From contig NZ_CAJJWO010000025.1 of assembly GCF_905196875.1 (NCBI RefSeq), forward strand, positions 1 to 64,000: a DNA stretch of 64,000 bases, read 5' to 3'. The notes under the pieces were generated by a model that saw only the letters and a program-made list of their open reading frames with translations, did not search any database and was not told the origin of the DNA. The DNA comes from an uncultured Parabacteroides sp. GTDB lineage: Bacteria > Bacteroidota > Bacteroidia > Bacteroidales > Tannerellaceae. Shown piece after piece: positions 19,367 to 27,246 of the stretch (position 1 is its first letter; each line of letters starts with the position of its first letter). Made by a program: the position numbers and the translations under genes.

Positions 19367-19960
19367 ATGCATAATAATAGCAACATAGCAAATAGAGACT
19401 TTGTAAAACAAGACTTTATATTTTTTGAAGACCTATTCCATGTGTATTATTATCCATTACTTGCTTTTGCTAATAAGTATACAAATGATAAGTTCGCTTC
19501 CGAAGATATTGTACAGGATGTATTTCTTGCTTTATGGATGAAACGGGAAACTATCAATTTTAGTGAGTCTATAAAACCATATTTATATAAAGCGACTTAT
19601 AATAGATCAATAAGTTATCTTAATTCACAAGTAGAAAGCCTTAATCTTAACGAACAAAATATCAAATTACAGCTACAACAAAAAATAATTAGCTATGATT
19701 TACAAGAATCATTGTTACTAAAAGAGGTATCGGATGAGATAATTTCTTGTGTGGAGACATTCCCGGAACAATGCCGAAAAGTTTTTCTATTAAGTCGTGG
19801 TCAAGGATTAAAGAACAAAGAGATTGCTAAATTATTGAATATTAGCGAAAAAACAGTAGAAGGTCATATTAGCAAAGCGTTGTCAATACTTCGTACCCAT
19901 TTACAAAAGCTAGATTTGATGCCCTTTCTTTGTTATACTATTTATAAATATTTATTTTGA
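19367..19960 (+). CDS. ECF sigma factor (PUL 1 activator)
   Basis: 197 residues from the ATG at 19367. An upstream in-frame ATG at 19322 would place the -7 box inside the coding region, so the shorter start is chosen. Region 2 is visible as FANKYTNDKFASEDIVQDVFLALW. Region 4 is the HTH NKEIAKLLNISEKTVEGHISKAL. There is no region 3, as expected of ECF factors. It matches the Bacteroidetes family of sigma-70 factors paired with FecR and STN-SusC. It should direct RNA polymerase to susC-susD-GH38 when released. It is transcribed away from fecR. No clear terminator follows; a TGCATAA/TTATGCA repeat at 20017-20040 lacks a T-run. Confidence 0.93.
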   Translation: MHNNSNIANRDFVKQDFIFFEDLFHVYYYPLLAFANKYTNDKFASEDIVQDVFLALWMKRETINFSESIKPYLYKATYNRSISYLNSQVESLNLNEQNIKLQLQQKIISYDLQESLLLKEVSDEIISCVETFPEQCRKVFLLSRGQGLKNKEIAKLLNISEKTVEGHISKALSILRTHLQKLDLMPFLCYTIYKYLF

Positions 19961-20206
19961 GGGTTATAAAAGTGGCGAAGTTCCATTATTAATGACAATT
20001 CTCATTATTAGAAAGATGCATAATCATGTATTGTTATGCATAAAGAAAATAAGACTTATAATAAACAGTTACTATCTCAGAATAAGAAAAACACGTACAT
20101 AGGAATAAAACACTATACAAGATAGTCGCAGTAAAAAATAAGATTATATCAAACAAAACGCCCGATGGGACGAAAAATGTTTCGCTCCACCGGATGTTAT
20201 AAACAA

Positions 20207-21277
20207 TTATTTCTTTGCAATATATTCAGCAATCCAATCTCCGACTTCGCTGGTCTTATAGGCCTTGTCGTTTTCAGCAATGTCTTCTGTAACGACGTTT
20301 GCATCCATAGAGGCGGCAACCGCTTCGCGAATCAAAGCACCTTCTTCCATCAGGTTGAAAGCATATTCGAACATCAAGGCTGCACTCAGGATAGTAGCCA
20401 ACGGATTCGCTATATTCTTCCCGGCAGCTTGCGGATAAGAACCATGGATCGGTTCGAATACAGAAGTATGTACACCGATAGAGGCCGAAGGTAACATTCC
20501 GAGTGAACCTGTGATCACAGACGCTTCATCTGTCAGGATATCACCAAACATATTTTCAGTCACCATCACATCAAAACTCTTCGGCCACTGAACCAGACGC
20601 ATCGCAGCATTGTCCACAAACATATATTCAGTTTCCACATCCGGATATTCTTTTTCGATTTCCTGTGCAACCTGACGCCACAGGCGGGAAGTAGCCAATA
20701 CGTTCGCCTTATCGACAACGGTTACTTTCTTGCGGCGTTTTTGTGCATATTGGTAAGCCAGGCGAACGATGCGTTCGATCTCTTCGCGGGTATAAACACA
20801 GGTATCGTAGGCCGTATTACCATCTTCGCTTCTACCTTGCGGACGACCGAAATACATACCACCTGTCAATTCCCGGATACACATGAAGTCGGCCCCTTCG
20901 ATCAATTCAGCACGAAGCGGCGACTTATGCAGCAACGACGGAAAAGTAGTCACCGGACGGATATTGGCAAAAAGCCCCAGTTTCTTGCGCATACCGAGCA
21001 GTCCCTGTTCGGGACGAACTTTGGCTGACGGGTTATTATCGTATTTCGGAGAACCAATCGCACCAAAATAAACGGCATCGCTCTGCATACAGAGCTCGTG
21101 CGTTTCGTCCGGATACGGGTTGCCTGTTTCATCGATGGCAACGGCTCCCACTAAAGCATGTTTGTAACTTAATTCATGGCCATATTTCTCACATATAGCT
21201 TTTACGGCTTTCATACCTTGTTCTACAATCTCGGGACCGATACCGTCGCCGGGAAGGACTGCGATGTTTAATTTCAT
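20207..21277 (-). CDS. leuB: 3-isopropylmalate dehydrogenase
   Basis: 356 residues, normal length. The N-terminal LPGDGIGPEI, the substrate-binding arginine region (SPLRAELIEGADFMCIRELTGGMYFG) and NMFGDILTDEA are all present; the last carries the metal-binding aspartates of isocitrate/isopropylmalate dehydrogenases. It oxidises and decarboxylates 3-isopropylmalate to the leucine 2-keto acid using NAD. In other organisms the same enzyme handles 3-methylmalate in the citramalate route to isoleucine, which fits the cimA-like gene two genes upstream. It is the last gene of the leu operon, separated from mgsA by 97 nt containing a palindromic repeat. No perfect terminator was found after it. Confidence 0.96.
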   Translation of the reverse strand: MKLNIAVLPGDGIGPEIVEQGMKAVKAICEKYGHELSYKHALVGAVAIDETGNPYPDETHELCMQSDAVYFGAIGSPKYDNNPSAKVRPEQGLLGMRKKLGLFANIRPVTTFPSLLHKSPLRAELIEGADFMCIRELTGGMYFGRPQGRSEDGNTAYDTCVYTREEIERIVRLAYQYAQKRRKKVTVVDKANVLATSRLWRQVAQEIEKEYPDVETEYMFVDNAAMRLVQWPKSFDVMVTENMFGDILTDEASVITGSLGMLPSASIGVHTSVFEPIHGSYPQAAGKNIANPLATILSAALMFEYAFNLMEEGALIREAVAASMDANVVTEDIAENDKAYKTSEVGDWIAEYIAKK

Positions 21278-21290
21278 ATAAATAATTGTT

Positions 21291-21371
21291 CAATGTGCCA
21301 ATATGCCAATGCTAATACCAACAGATTATATCTTAATCAGCATATTGGCACATTGTTATATTGGCACATTA
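21291..21371. repeat. Intergenic palindromic repeat, copy A (mgsA-leuB gap)
   Basis: The left arm CAATGTGCCAATATGC (21291-21306) is the reverse complement of GCATATTGGCACATTG at about 21340-21355; a second partial TATTGGCACATTA follows. The same words recur at 43840-43925 and 62269-62352, so this is a dispersed hairpin-forming repeat rather than a gene-specific site. Confidence 0.6.
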
Positions 21372-21374
21372 TTT

Positions 21375-21821
21375 TTAGTCTCTTTTAAATAATACATATT
21401 TGGGTTCCGTGGGGACATAACTGTCATCGTCCCACAGAGTGCTCGTAATCATCAGGTCTGCACTATAACGGTTACAAGCAATGGGCACATTATGAACACG
21501 ACACTGGCGAAGCAACATCTGGATGTCGGCTTCGTGAGGCTGTGGATTCAAGTCGTCGATCAGAAAGATCGCCAGATCCACTTCCTTCCGTACTACCATT
21601 GCTGCTATTTCGGCATCTCCGCCCAACGGACCGGAATGCATACAAGTAATTTCAGCACCTACGCCTTTCTCGTCGAAAGCGTTACGTATCAGTCCACCGG
21701 TGGTTCCGGTACACACCAAATGATGATGAGAAAGAAATTCTGCATTGTGTACAGCCCATTCTACCATGTCTGCTTTACGGTTATCGTGCGCTACGAGCGC
21801 AATGGTCAATCTTTTGTTCAT
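21375..21821 (-). CDS. mgsA: Methylglyoxal synthase
   Basis: 148 residues, the usual length. LVAHDNRKADMVEWAV opens the fold. TGTTGGLI binds the phosphate of dihydroxyacetone phosphate. SGPLGGDAEIAAMV carries the catalytic aspartate, and FLIDDLNPQPHEADI is the conserved centre. It converts dihydroxyacetone phosphate to methylglyoxal and phosphate, a bypass of lower glycolysis used when phosphate is short or sugar phosphates build up. It lies inside the leu operon, 18 nt after the cimA-like gene. That is not an obvious functional partner and is worth noting. The identification is secure. Confidence 0.95.
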   Translation of the reverse strand: MNKRLTIALVAHDNRKADMVEWAVHNAEFLSHHHLVCTGTTGGLIRNAFDEKGVGAEITCMHSGPLGGDAEIAAMVVRKEVDLAIFLIDDLNPQPHEADIQMLLRQCRVHNVPIACNRYSADLMITSTLWDDDSYVPTEPKYVLFKRD

Positions 21822-21839
21822 AACTAATACCTCCTATAA

Positions 21840-23351
21840 TTATTGTTCAATCTTGTTCAGCATCTTCAGCGTTGCCTTGATGGCGGCTTCTGTCTGGTCG
21901 GCATCAAGACCGCGTGTCTTAAAGTCTACTCCGGCAAAATTCCAGCTGATGATCGTCTGTACGAAAGCATCGGTACGACCGCCGGGAGGAATAGATACGG
22001 AATAGTTGGTCAACATCGGGAACGGACGCCCCAGATCGGAATAGATCTTACGAAGAGCACGAACAAATGCGTCATACTGTCCGTCGCCACAAGCCGATTC
22101 CTGATAAGCCTCGCCGTTGATCTCGATCTTCAGTGTTGCTACAGGCCTCAGTCCCTGTGCCAAAGATAATGAATAATTTAATATACGGATACGTTGATCC
22201 GTCATAGTATCATGGTGAAGGACATCACTGATAATATAAGGCAGATCTTCAGTTGTTACCATTTCTTTCTTATCACCTAACTCGATTATGCGCTCGGTGA
22301 TCTTACGCATGGATTCATCGTCTACATCTATTCCGAGCGATTCCAGGTTCATACGGATATTGGCTTTACCGGATGTTTTTCCGAGTGCATATTCGCGTAC
22401 ACGCCCGAAGCGTTCGGGGATCAGGTCATTGCAATACAGATTATTTTTGCTATCGCCATCCGCATGCACCCCGGCACATTGCGTAAAGACATGTTCGCCG
22501 ATGATCGGACGGTTCGGGGCAATATGGATGCCTGAATAAGTCTCTACCAACCGGCTGGCTGCATTGATCTTTTCCTCCCGCACACTGGTCTGACCGTTCA
22601 GATGGTCTTTGATTACTGCGATCACACTGCTGAGCGGGGCATTCCCTGCCCGTTCGCCCAACCCGTTGATCGTGGTATGCACACCATGTACCCCAGCCCT
22701 GACAGCCGAGTAGACATTAGCAACCGCCAGGTCATAATCGTTATGGGCATGAAAATCGAAATGCAGGTCGGGATAACGGTCGAGCATCTGCTTACAGAAC
22801 TCGTACGTATTGCCCGGATTCAGGATGCCCAGTGTATCAGGCAGCATGAAACGACGGATCGGCAGGTCTTTCAACGCATCGATCAGTTGGAATACATAAT
22901 CGGGGGAGTTTTTGATTCCGTTCGACCAGTCTTCCAGATAAATATTTACATCAATACCTTTTTCGGTAGCCAGCGATACAACAGAACGGATATCTGCAAT
23001 ATGCTGTTCAGGCAATTTGCGGAGTTGTTCGGTTACGTGTTTATACGAACCTTTACAGAGTAGGTTTACCACACGACAACCGGCCGATTCGATCCAGTTG
23101 AGCGAGGCGTCGCCATCTACAAAACCCAAGACTTCGAGCTTATGCAGATTTCCGGTACGTTCGGCCCAGGTAGCCACACGTTTCACGGCTTCGAACTCTC
23201 CGTCCGATACACGTGCCGAGGCTACCTCTACGCGGTTCACTCCCAAATCGCTCAACAACATCTGTGCGATGCTGAGCTTTTCATGAGCCGCAAAGGAGAC
23301 ACCCGATGTCTGTTCCCCATCCCGAAGGGTTGTATCCATTATTTCTAACAT
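21840..23351 (-). CDS. cimA: LeuA-family acyltransferase, probable (R)-citramalate synthase
   Basis: 503 residues from the ATG at 23351, which starts 1 nt after the leuD stop; an upstream ATG at 23381 would overlap leuD. The protein has a DRE-TIM barrel (DTTLRDGEQ, HAHNDYDLAVAN, NGLGERAGN) and a C-terminal LeuA-type allosteric domain (about 390-503). It is clearly more like Leptospira CimA, as I remember that sequence, than like the leuA of this operon: SGVSF..HEKLSIA, LGFVDGD, NLLCKGS, YLEDWSNG..NSPDYV and CAGVHADGDSKNNLY. Residues matching the hydrophobic pyruvate pocket of that enzyme (Leu in LGFVDG, Leu in NLL.KGS, Tyr in YLEDW) are present. It should condense pyruvate and acetyl-CoA to citramalate, the first step of threonine-independent isoleucine synthesis. 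A second isopropylmalate synthase is the alternative. Confidence 0.8.
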   Translation of the reverse strand: MLEIMDTTLRDGEQTSGVSFAAHEKLSIAQMLLSDLGVNRVEVASARVSDGEFEAVKRVATWAERTGNLHKLEVLGFVDGDASLNWIESAGCRVVNLLCKGSYKHVTEQLRKLPEQHIADIRSVVSLATEKGIDVNIYLEDWSNGIKNSPDYVFQLIDALKDLPIRRFMLPDTLGILNPGNTYEFCKQMLDRYPDLHFDFHAHNDYDLAVANVYSAVRAGVHGVHTTINGLGERAGNAPLSSVIAVIKDHLNGQTSVREEKINAASRLVETYSGIHIAPNRPIIGEHVFTQCAGVHADGDSKNNLYCNDLIPERFGRVREYALGKTSGKANIRMNLESLGIDVDDESMRKITERIIELGDKKEMVTTEDLPYIISDVLHHDTMTDQRIRILNYSLSLAQGLRPVATLKIEINGEAYQESACGDGQYDAFVRALRKIYSDLGRPFPMLTNYSVSIPPGGRTDAFVQTIISWNFAGVDFKTRGLDADQTEAAIKATLKMLNKIEQ

Positions 23352-23352
23352 C

Positions 23353-23943
23353 TTACTTTCTGTTTGCTTCGTACGATTCAATTTTCGACTTATTAGCCAA
23401 GAGGTAATCGATATCGTCCAGACCGTTTACCAGACAGTCTTTCTTATATGCGTTGATGTCAAAGGATTCGCTTTTACCGGTTGCATTGTTGGTTATCGTC
23501 TGCGAAGGGAGATCGATCGTCAACGTTACTTTGGGATCGGCCTCGACAGATGCGAATATCTCTGCCAGGAACTCAGGAGAAACAACAACCGGAACAAGGC
23601 CGTTGTTCATCGAATTGTTCTTGAAGATGTCGGCAAAGAAACTGCTGACAACGGCCCGGAAACCATATCCGGCAATCGCCCAAGCTGCATGCTCGCGGCT
23701 CGAACCGCTACCGAAGTTCTTTCCGGCTACCAGGATCTCGCCTTCATACGTATTCTGATTCAGTACAAAGTCAGGATTAGGGTTACCCGCCTTGTCATAA
23801 CGCCAGTCGCGGAAAAGATTATCGCCGAAGCCCTCACGTGTGGTGGCTTTCAGGAAGCGGGCAGGGATGATCTGGTCTGTGTCTACATTTTCCAGAGGAA
23901 GAGGTACACAGGTGGATGTTACTATCGTGAATTTCTCTTTCAT
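23353..23943 (-). CDS. leuD: 3-isopropylmalate dehydratase small subunit
   Basis: 196 residues. LENVDTDQIIPARFLK and the swivelling-domain motif GKNFGSGSSREHAAWAI, which binds substrate, identify LeuD. With LeuC it isomerises 2-isopropylmalate to 3-isopropylmalate, and citramalate to 3-methylmalate where CimA operates. It is 33 nt after leuC and its stop is 1 nt before the cimA-like start, so translational coupling is likely. Confidence 0.96.
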   Translation of the reverse strand: MKEKFTIVTSTCVPLPLENVDTDQIIPARFLKATTREGFGDNLFRDWRYDKAGNPNPDFVLNQNTYEGEILVAGKNFGSGSSREHAAWAIAGYGFRAVVSSFFADIFKNNSMNNGLVPVVVSPEFLAEIFASVEADPKVTLTIDLPSQTITNNATGKSESFDINAYKKDCLVNGLDDIDYLLANKSKIESYEANRK

Positions 23944-23976
23944 TTCGTTCTTTTGATTTTTCAGTTCGTAATCTTA

Positions 23977-25374
23977 TTACATTAAATCTCTCGGATCAGT
24001 GATCTTACCTGTCACCGCAGCAGCTGCTGCAACCAGAGGACCGGCCAGGATGGTACGTGCACCGGGGCCTTGACGACCTTCGAAGTTACGATTGGATGTC
24101 GATACGGAATATTTACCTGCCGGAACCTTATCGTCATTCATGGCCAGACAAGCCGAACAACCCGGTTGACGCAGTTCGAAACCGGCCTCATTCAATATTT
24201 TGTCGATACCTTCGGCACGAATCTGACGCTCTACCTGCCAGCTTCCGGGTACGAGCCATACGATTACATCGTCCGCTTTTTTCTTTCCTTTCACCAAAGA
24301 TGCGAAATCGCGGAAGTCTTCGATACGTCCGTTCGTACAACTACCCAGGAATACATAGTCGATCTTCTTACCCATGATCGGTTCACCGGCTGTGAAGCCC
24401 ATGTAGTCAAGAGATTTTTTATAAGAGATACGGCCTGCTTCATCTACACTCTCCATCGTCGGAATGCTTTCACGGATACCCATTCCCATTCCCGGATTGG
24501 TACCATAAGTAACCATCGGGTCGATATCTTCAGCATGGAAAACGATTTCTTTGTCGTATCGGGCATCCGGATCGCTATATAGTTCGCGCCATTCAGCCAG
24601 ACTCTTTTCCCAGGCTTCGGCACGGGGAGCAAATTCACGATCTTTCAGATAATCGAAAGTCACCTGGTCGGGAGCAATCATACCACCACGGGCACCCATT
24701 TCGATGGACAAGTTACAGATAGTAAGGCGTTCTTCCATCGTTGTATTGCGAATAGCTTCGCCGGCATACTCGACGAAATAACCGGTGGCACCGCCTGTCG
24801 TCATCTTACTTATAATGTACAAGGCAAAGTCTTTAGCTGTTACGCCGGGTTTACGTTTGCCGTCGATGGTGATACGCATCGTTTTCGGCTTACGCTGCAT
24901 AATACATTGGGTAGCCAGAGTCATCTCTACTTCACTGGTACCGATACCAAAAGCGATGGCCCCCATGGCCCCGTGGGTAGAAGTGTGAGAGTCGCCGCAA
25001 ACGATTGTCATCCCCGGCTGAGTCAGACCTGTTTCCGGGCCTACCACATGGATGATACCGTTCTTCGGATGTTGCAATCCGTAATAAGTCAGATTGAAAT
25101 CCTTGGCATTCTTTTCCAACGTATCTACCTGGTTCTTAGACACAGGGTCTTCGATCGGCTTCTCCTGGTTCAATGTCGGAATATTATGGTCCGGCATACA
25201 AGTGATCTGTTCCGGACGGAAAGGCTTCAAGCCACGGGTACGTAACCCTGCGAAAGCCTGCGGACTGGTCACTTCATGGCAATACAGACGGTCGATATAA
25301 AACTGGATCGTTCCGTCGGGAAGGGTATCCACCACATGTTTTTCCCAAATCTTCTCAAATAATGTCTTGCTCAT
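23977..25374 (-). CDS. leuC: 3-isopropylmalate dehydratase large subunit
   Basis: 465 residues, standard length for the bacterial large subunit. The aconitase fold is shown by the early DHNIPT, CGDSHTSTHGAMGAIAFGIGTSE and the three 4Fe-4S ligand cysteines, one in LGSCTNGR and two in GCSACLAM. It forms LeuCD with the next gene. It follows leuA by 18 nt and is in the same operon. Confidence 0.97.
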   Translation of the reverse strand: MSKTLFEKIWEKHVVDTLPDGTIQFYIDRLYCHEVTSPQAFAGLRTRGLKPFRPEQITCMPDHNIPTLNQEKPIEDPVSKNQVDTLEKNAKDFNLTYYGLQHPKNGIIHVVGPETGLTQPGMTIVCGDSHTSTHGAMGAIAFGIGTSEVEMTLATQCIMQRKPKTMRITIDGKRKPGVTAKDFALYIISKMTTGGATGYFVEYAGEAIRNTTMEERLTICNLSIEMGARGGMIAPDQVTFDYLKDREFAPRAEAWEKSLAEWRELYSDPDARYDKEIVFHAEDIDPMVTYGTNPGMGMGIRESIPTMESVDEAGRISYKKSLDYMGFTAGEPIMGKKIDYVFLGSCTNGRIEDFRDFASLVKGKKKADDVIVWLVPGSWQVERQIRAEGIDKILNEAGFELRQPGCSACLAMNDDKVPAGKYSVSTSNRNFEGRQGPGARTILAGPLVAAAAAVTGKITDPRDLM

Positions 25375-25392
25375 TGCTAATTATGTATTATG

Positions 25393-26889
25393 TTATTTTA
25401 CGAACTTATTGATTGCATCGATAAAGGCTTCTACCGAAGCTGCGATAATATCGGTGTTGGCTGCAAAACCGTAATAGTTATTTCCATCATACTCGACCTG
25501 CATATGTACTTTACCCATATCGTCGCTCCCTTTATTAATCGCCTGAATGAGAAACTCCTGAATAGTCATCGTGCGGTGAATGATCGATTTGACGGCTTTA
25601 ATGGCTGCATCGACAGGACCGTTTCCGGATGCGGCAGCTTCAAACTTCTCACCGGCAATATCCAGACAAACACTAGCAACAGACTGCAGGCCGACACCGG
25701 AAGTAACCTGCAGGTAATCCAGTTTGATACGGTGCATGGCGGTACGGTCTTTACCGGCCAGCATCAATACATCGTCGTCGTTGATATCTTTCTTACGGTC
25801 GGCCAGTTTCAGGAACTCTTCATATACCTTATCCAGCTTTTCCTGGCTCAGTTCCACACCTAAAACGCTCAAACGATGTTTCAGGGCAGCACGTCCGCTA
25901 CGGGCGGTCAGTACTATTGCGTTATCGTCGATACCGACATCTTTCGGGTCGATGATCTCATAGCTTTCGCGGTTCTTCAATACGCCATCCTGGTGGATAC
26001 CGGAAGAATGAGCAAACGCATTGCGTCCGACAATGGCTTTATTCGGCTGGATAGGCATATTCATCAGGCTTGAAACCATACGGCTGATACCGTAGATCTT
26101 AGTGGTATTGATATTGGTTTCGATTTCACGTTCCTTGTGGCTACGGAAAATCATTGCGACTTCTTCAAGGGATGTATTTCCAGCACGTTCACCGATACCA
26201 TTGATAGTTACTTCGACCTGACGTGCACCATTCAAAACACCCTGTACGGTATTAGCGGTAGCCATTCCCAGGTCATTATGGCAGTGAGTTGAAATAATTG
26301 CATTCTGTATGCCGTCTACATGTTCCATCAGGTATTTAATCTTTGCACCATATTCGTCAGGCAGACAATAACCGGTCGTATCAGGAATATTTACAACTGT
26401 GGCACCCGCTTTGATCACGGCCTCAACAACACGTGCCAGATAAGCATTGTCCGTACGTCCGGCATCTTCGCAATAAAACTCGATATCTTCCACATATCGT
26501 TTAGCGTATTTCGTAGCTGCGATAGCACGTTCCAGAATTTCATCCTGGTTGGAATTGAATTTATAACGGATATGGTAATCGGAAGTACCGATACCGGTAT
26601 GGATACGTCCACGTTTAGCGTACTTCAATGCTTCGGCAGCCACGTCGATGTCTTTTTCGACAGCACGGGTCAACGCACAGATAGTTGGCCAGGTGACAGC
26701 TTTCGATATCTCAACAACACTATTGAAGTCCCCCGGGCTCGATACCGGAAATCCTGCCTCAATCACATCCACACCAAGTTCTTCAAGCGCTCTGGCTACC
26801 TGAATCTTTTCAATACTGTTTAACTGGCATCCCGGAACTTGTTCACCATCTCTCAACGTGGTGTCGAAAATAAATAATCTGTCTGACAT
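25393..26889 (-). CDS. leuA: 2-isopropylmalate synthase
   Basis: 498 residues. FDTTLRDGEQVPGCQLN at the N-terminus and HCHNDLGMATAN with INGIGERAGN are the signatures of the DRE-TIM acyltransferase, and the C-terminal leucine-binding regulatory domain (about 375-498) is complete. It condenses 2-oxoisovalerate with acetyl-CoA, the committed step of leucine synthesis, and is normally feedback-inhibited by leucine. It is the first structural gene of the operon, 43 nt after the attenuator U-run. It differs clearly from the second LeuA-family protein at 21840-23351, consistent with separate substrates. Confidence 0.96.
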   Translation of the reverse strand: MSDRLFIFDTTLRDGEQVPGCQLNSIEKIQVARALEELGVDVIEAGFPVSSPGDFNSVVEISKAVTWPTICALTRAVEKDIDVAAEALKYAKRGRIHTGIGTSDYHIRYKFNSNQDEILERAIAATKYAKRYVEDIEFYCEDAGRTDNAYLARVVEAVIKAGATVVNIPDTTGYCLPDEYGAKIKYLMEHVDGIQNAIISTHCHNDLGMATANTVQGVLNGARQVEVTINGIGERAGNTSLEEVAMIFRSHKEREIETNINTTKIYGISRMVSSLMNMPIQPNKAIVGRNAFAHSSGIHQDGVLKNRESYEIIDPKDVGIDDNAIVLTARSGRAALKHRLSVLGVELSQEKLDKVYEEFLKLADRKKDINDDDVLMLAGKDRTAMHRIKLDYLQVTSGVGLQSVASVCLDIAGEKFEAAASGNGPVDAAIKAVKSIIHRTMTIQEFLIQAINKGSDDMGKVHMQVEYDGNNYYGFAANTDIIAASVEAFIDAINKFVK

Positions 26890-26931
26890 AATCTTATACT
26901 CTTAAATTTGTTTATATTCTTGTTTGTATCC

Positions 26932-27016
26932 ATAAAAAAAGCCCTTCTCACAAGGAAGTGAGAAAGGCTCTTTTAATATCTTCATGCATCAGAAAAGCAC
27001 GTACAGTCTCACTTCC
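26932..27016 (-). promoter_or_regulatory. leu/ile operon transcription attenuator
   Basis: Read on the minus strand, AGCCTTTCTCA and TGAGAAGGGCT form an 11-bp stem (plus coordinates about 26941-26973) followed by TTTTTTT: an intrinsic terminator before leuA. Upstream, GGAAGTGAGA (27007-27016) is perfectly complementary to TCTCACTTCC (26954-26963), the 5' arm and loop of that terminator. The upstream copy overlaps the last codons and TGA stop of the leader peptide. A ribosome that finishes the leader would cover it and let the terminator form; a ribosome stalled earlier at Leu or Ile codons would leave it free to block the terminator. Confidence 0.85.
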
Positions 27017-27083
27017 TATCCCGTTCCCAGAGTAGAATAATGTTTAGAGAAATAATGAGACTATTTGCTATATTCTGTTTCAT
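27009..27083 (-). CDS. leuL: Leucine/isoleucine-rich leader peptide of the leu operon
   Basis: A 24-residue frame from ATG 27083 to TGA 27009. It contains 5 Ile and 4 Leu, concentrated in LIISLNIILLW. It starts 23 nt after the end of a TATCTTTG -7 box at 27106-27113 and ends inside the antiterminator arm of the attenuator. Size, composition and position are those of an amino-acid operon leader peptide. The mixture of Leu and Ile codons, rather than Leu alone, fits an operon that also holds a citramalate-synthase-like gene for isoleucine. No alternative protein function is suggested. The symbol is used by analogy. Confidence 0.82.
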   Translation of the reverse strand: MKQNIANSLIISLNIILLWERDRK

Positions 27084-27105
27084 TGTCTTTTTTTATTTAA
27101 CGTTG

Positions 27106-27113
27106 CAAAGATA
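27106..27113 (-). promoter_or_regulatory. Bacteroidota -7 box for the leu operon
   Basis: Minus-strand TATCTTTG matches TAnnTTTG. The transcript would begin near 27099 and carry the leader peptide and attenuator before leuA. Confidence 0.7.
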
Positions 27114-27246
27114 CAGCCTTTTTTTAAACCACCAAATATAAAACGATATTTTTCACACCTGTTTCCTTATAAAATGTAAGAGAAGGCAGAATGTAACCTA
27201 TAAATCATCACACAAGAGCACATTTTATGACAGGATAGGTATGCTC

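Noticed and set aside
20162..20194. Imperfect hairpin considered as the leuB terminator
   Set aside because: Arms have several mismatches and no good U-run on the minus strand; left unassigned.
26890..27113. T-box or other riboswitch upstream of leuA
   Set aside because: No T-box specifier loop or AGGGTGG-like sequence was seen, while a coding leader and complementary arms explain the region.
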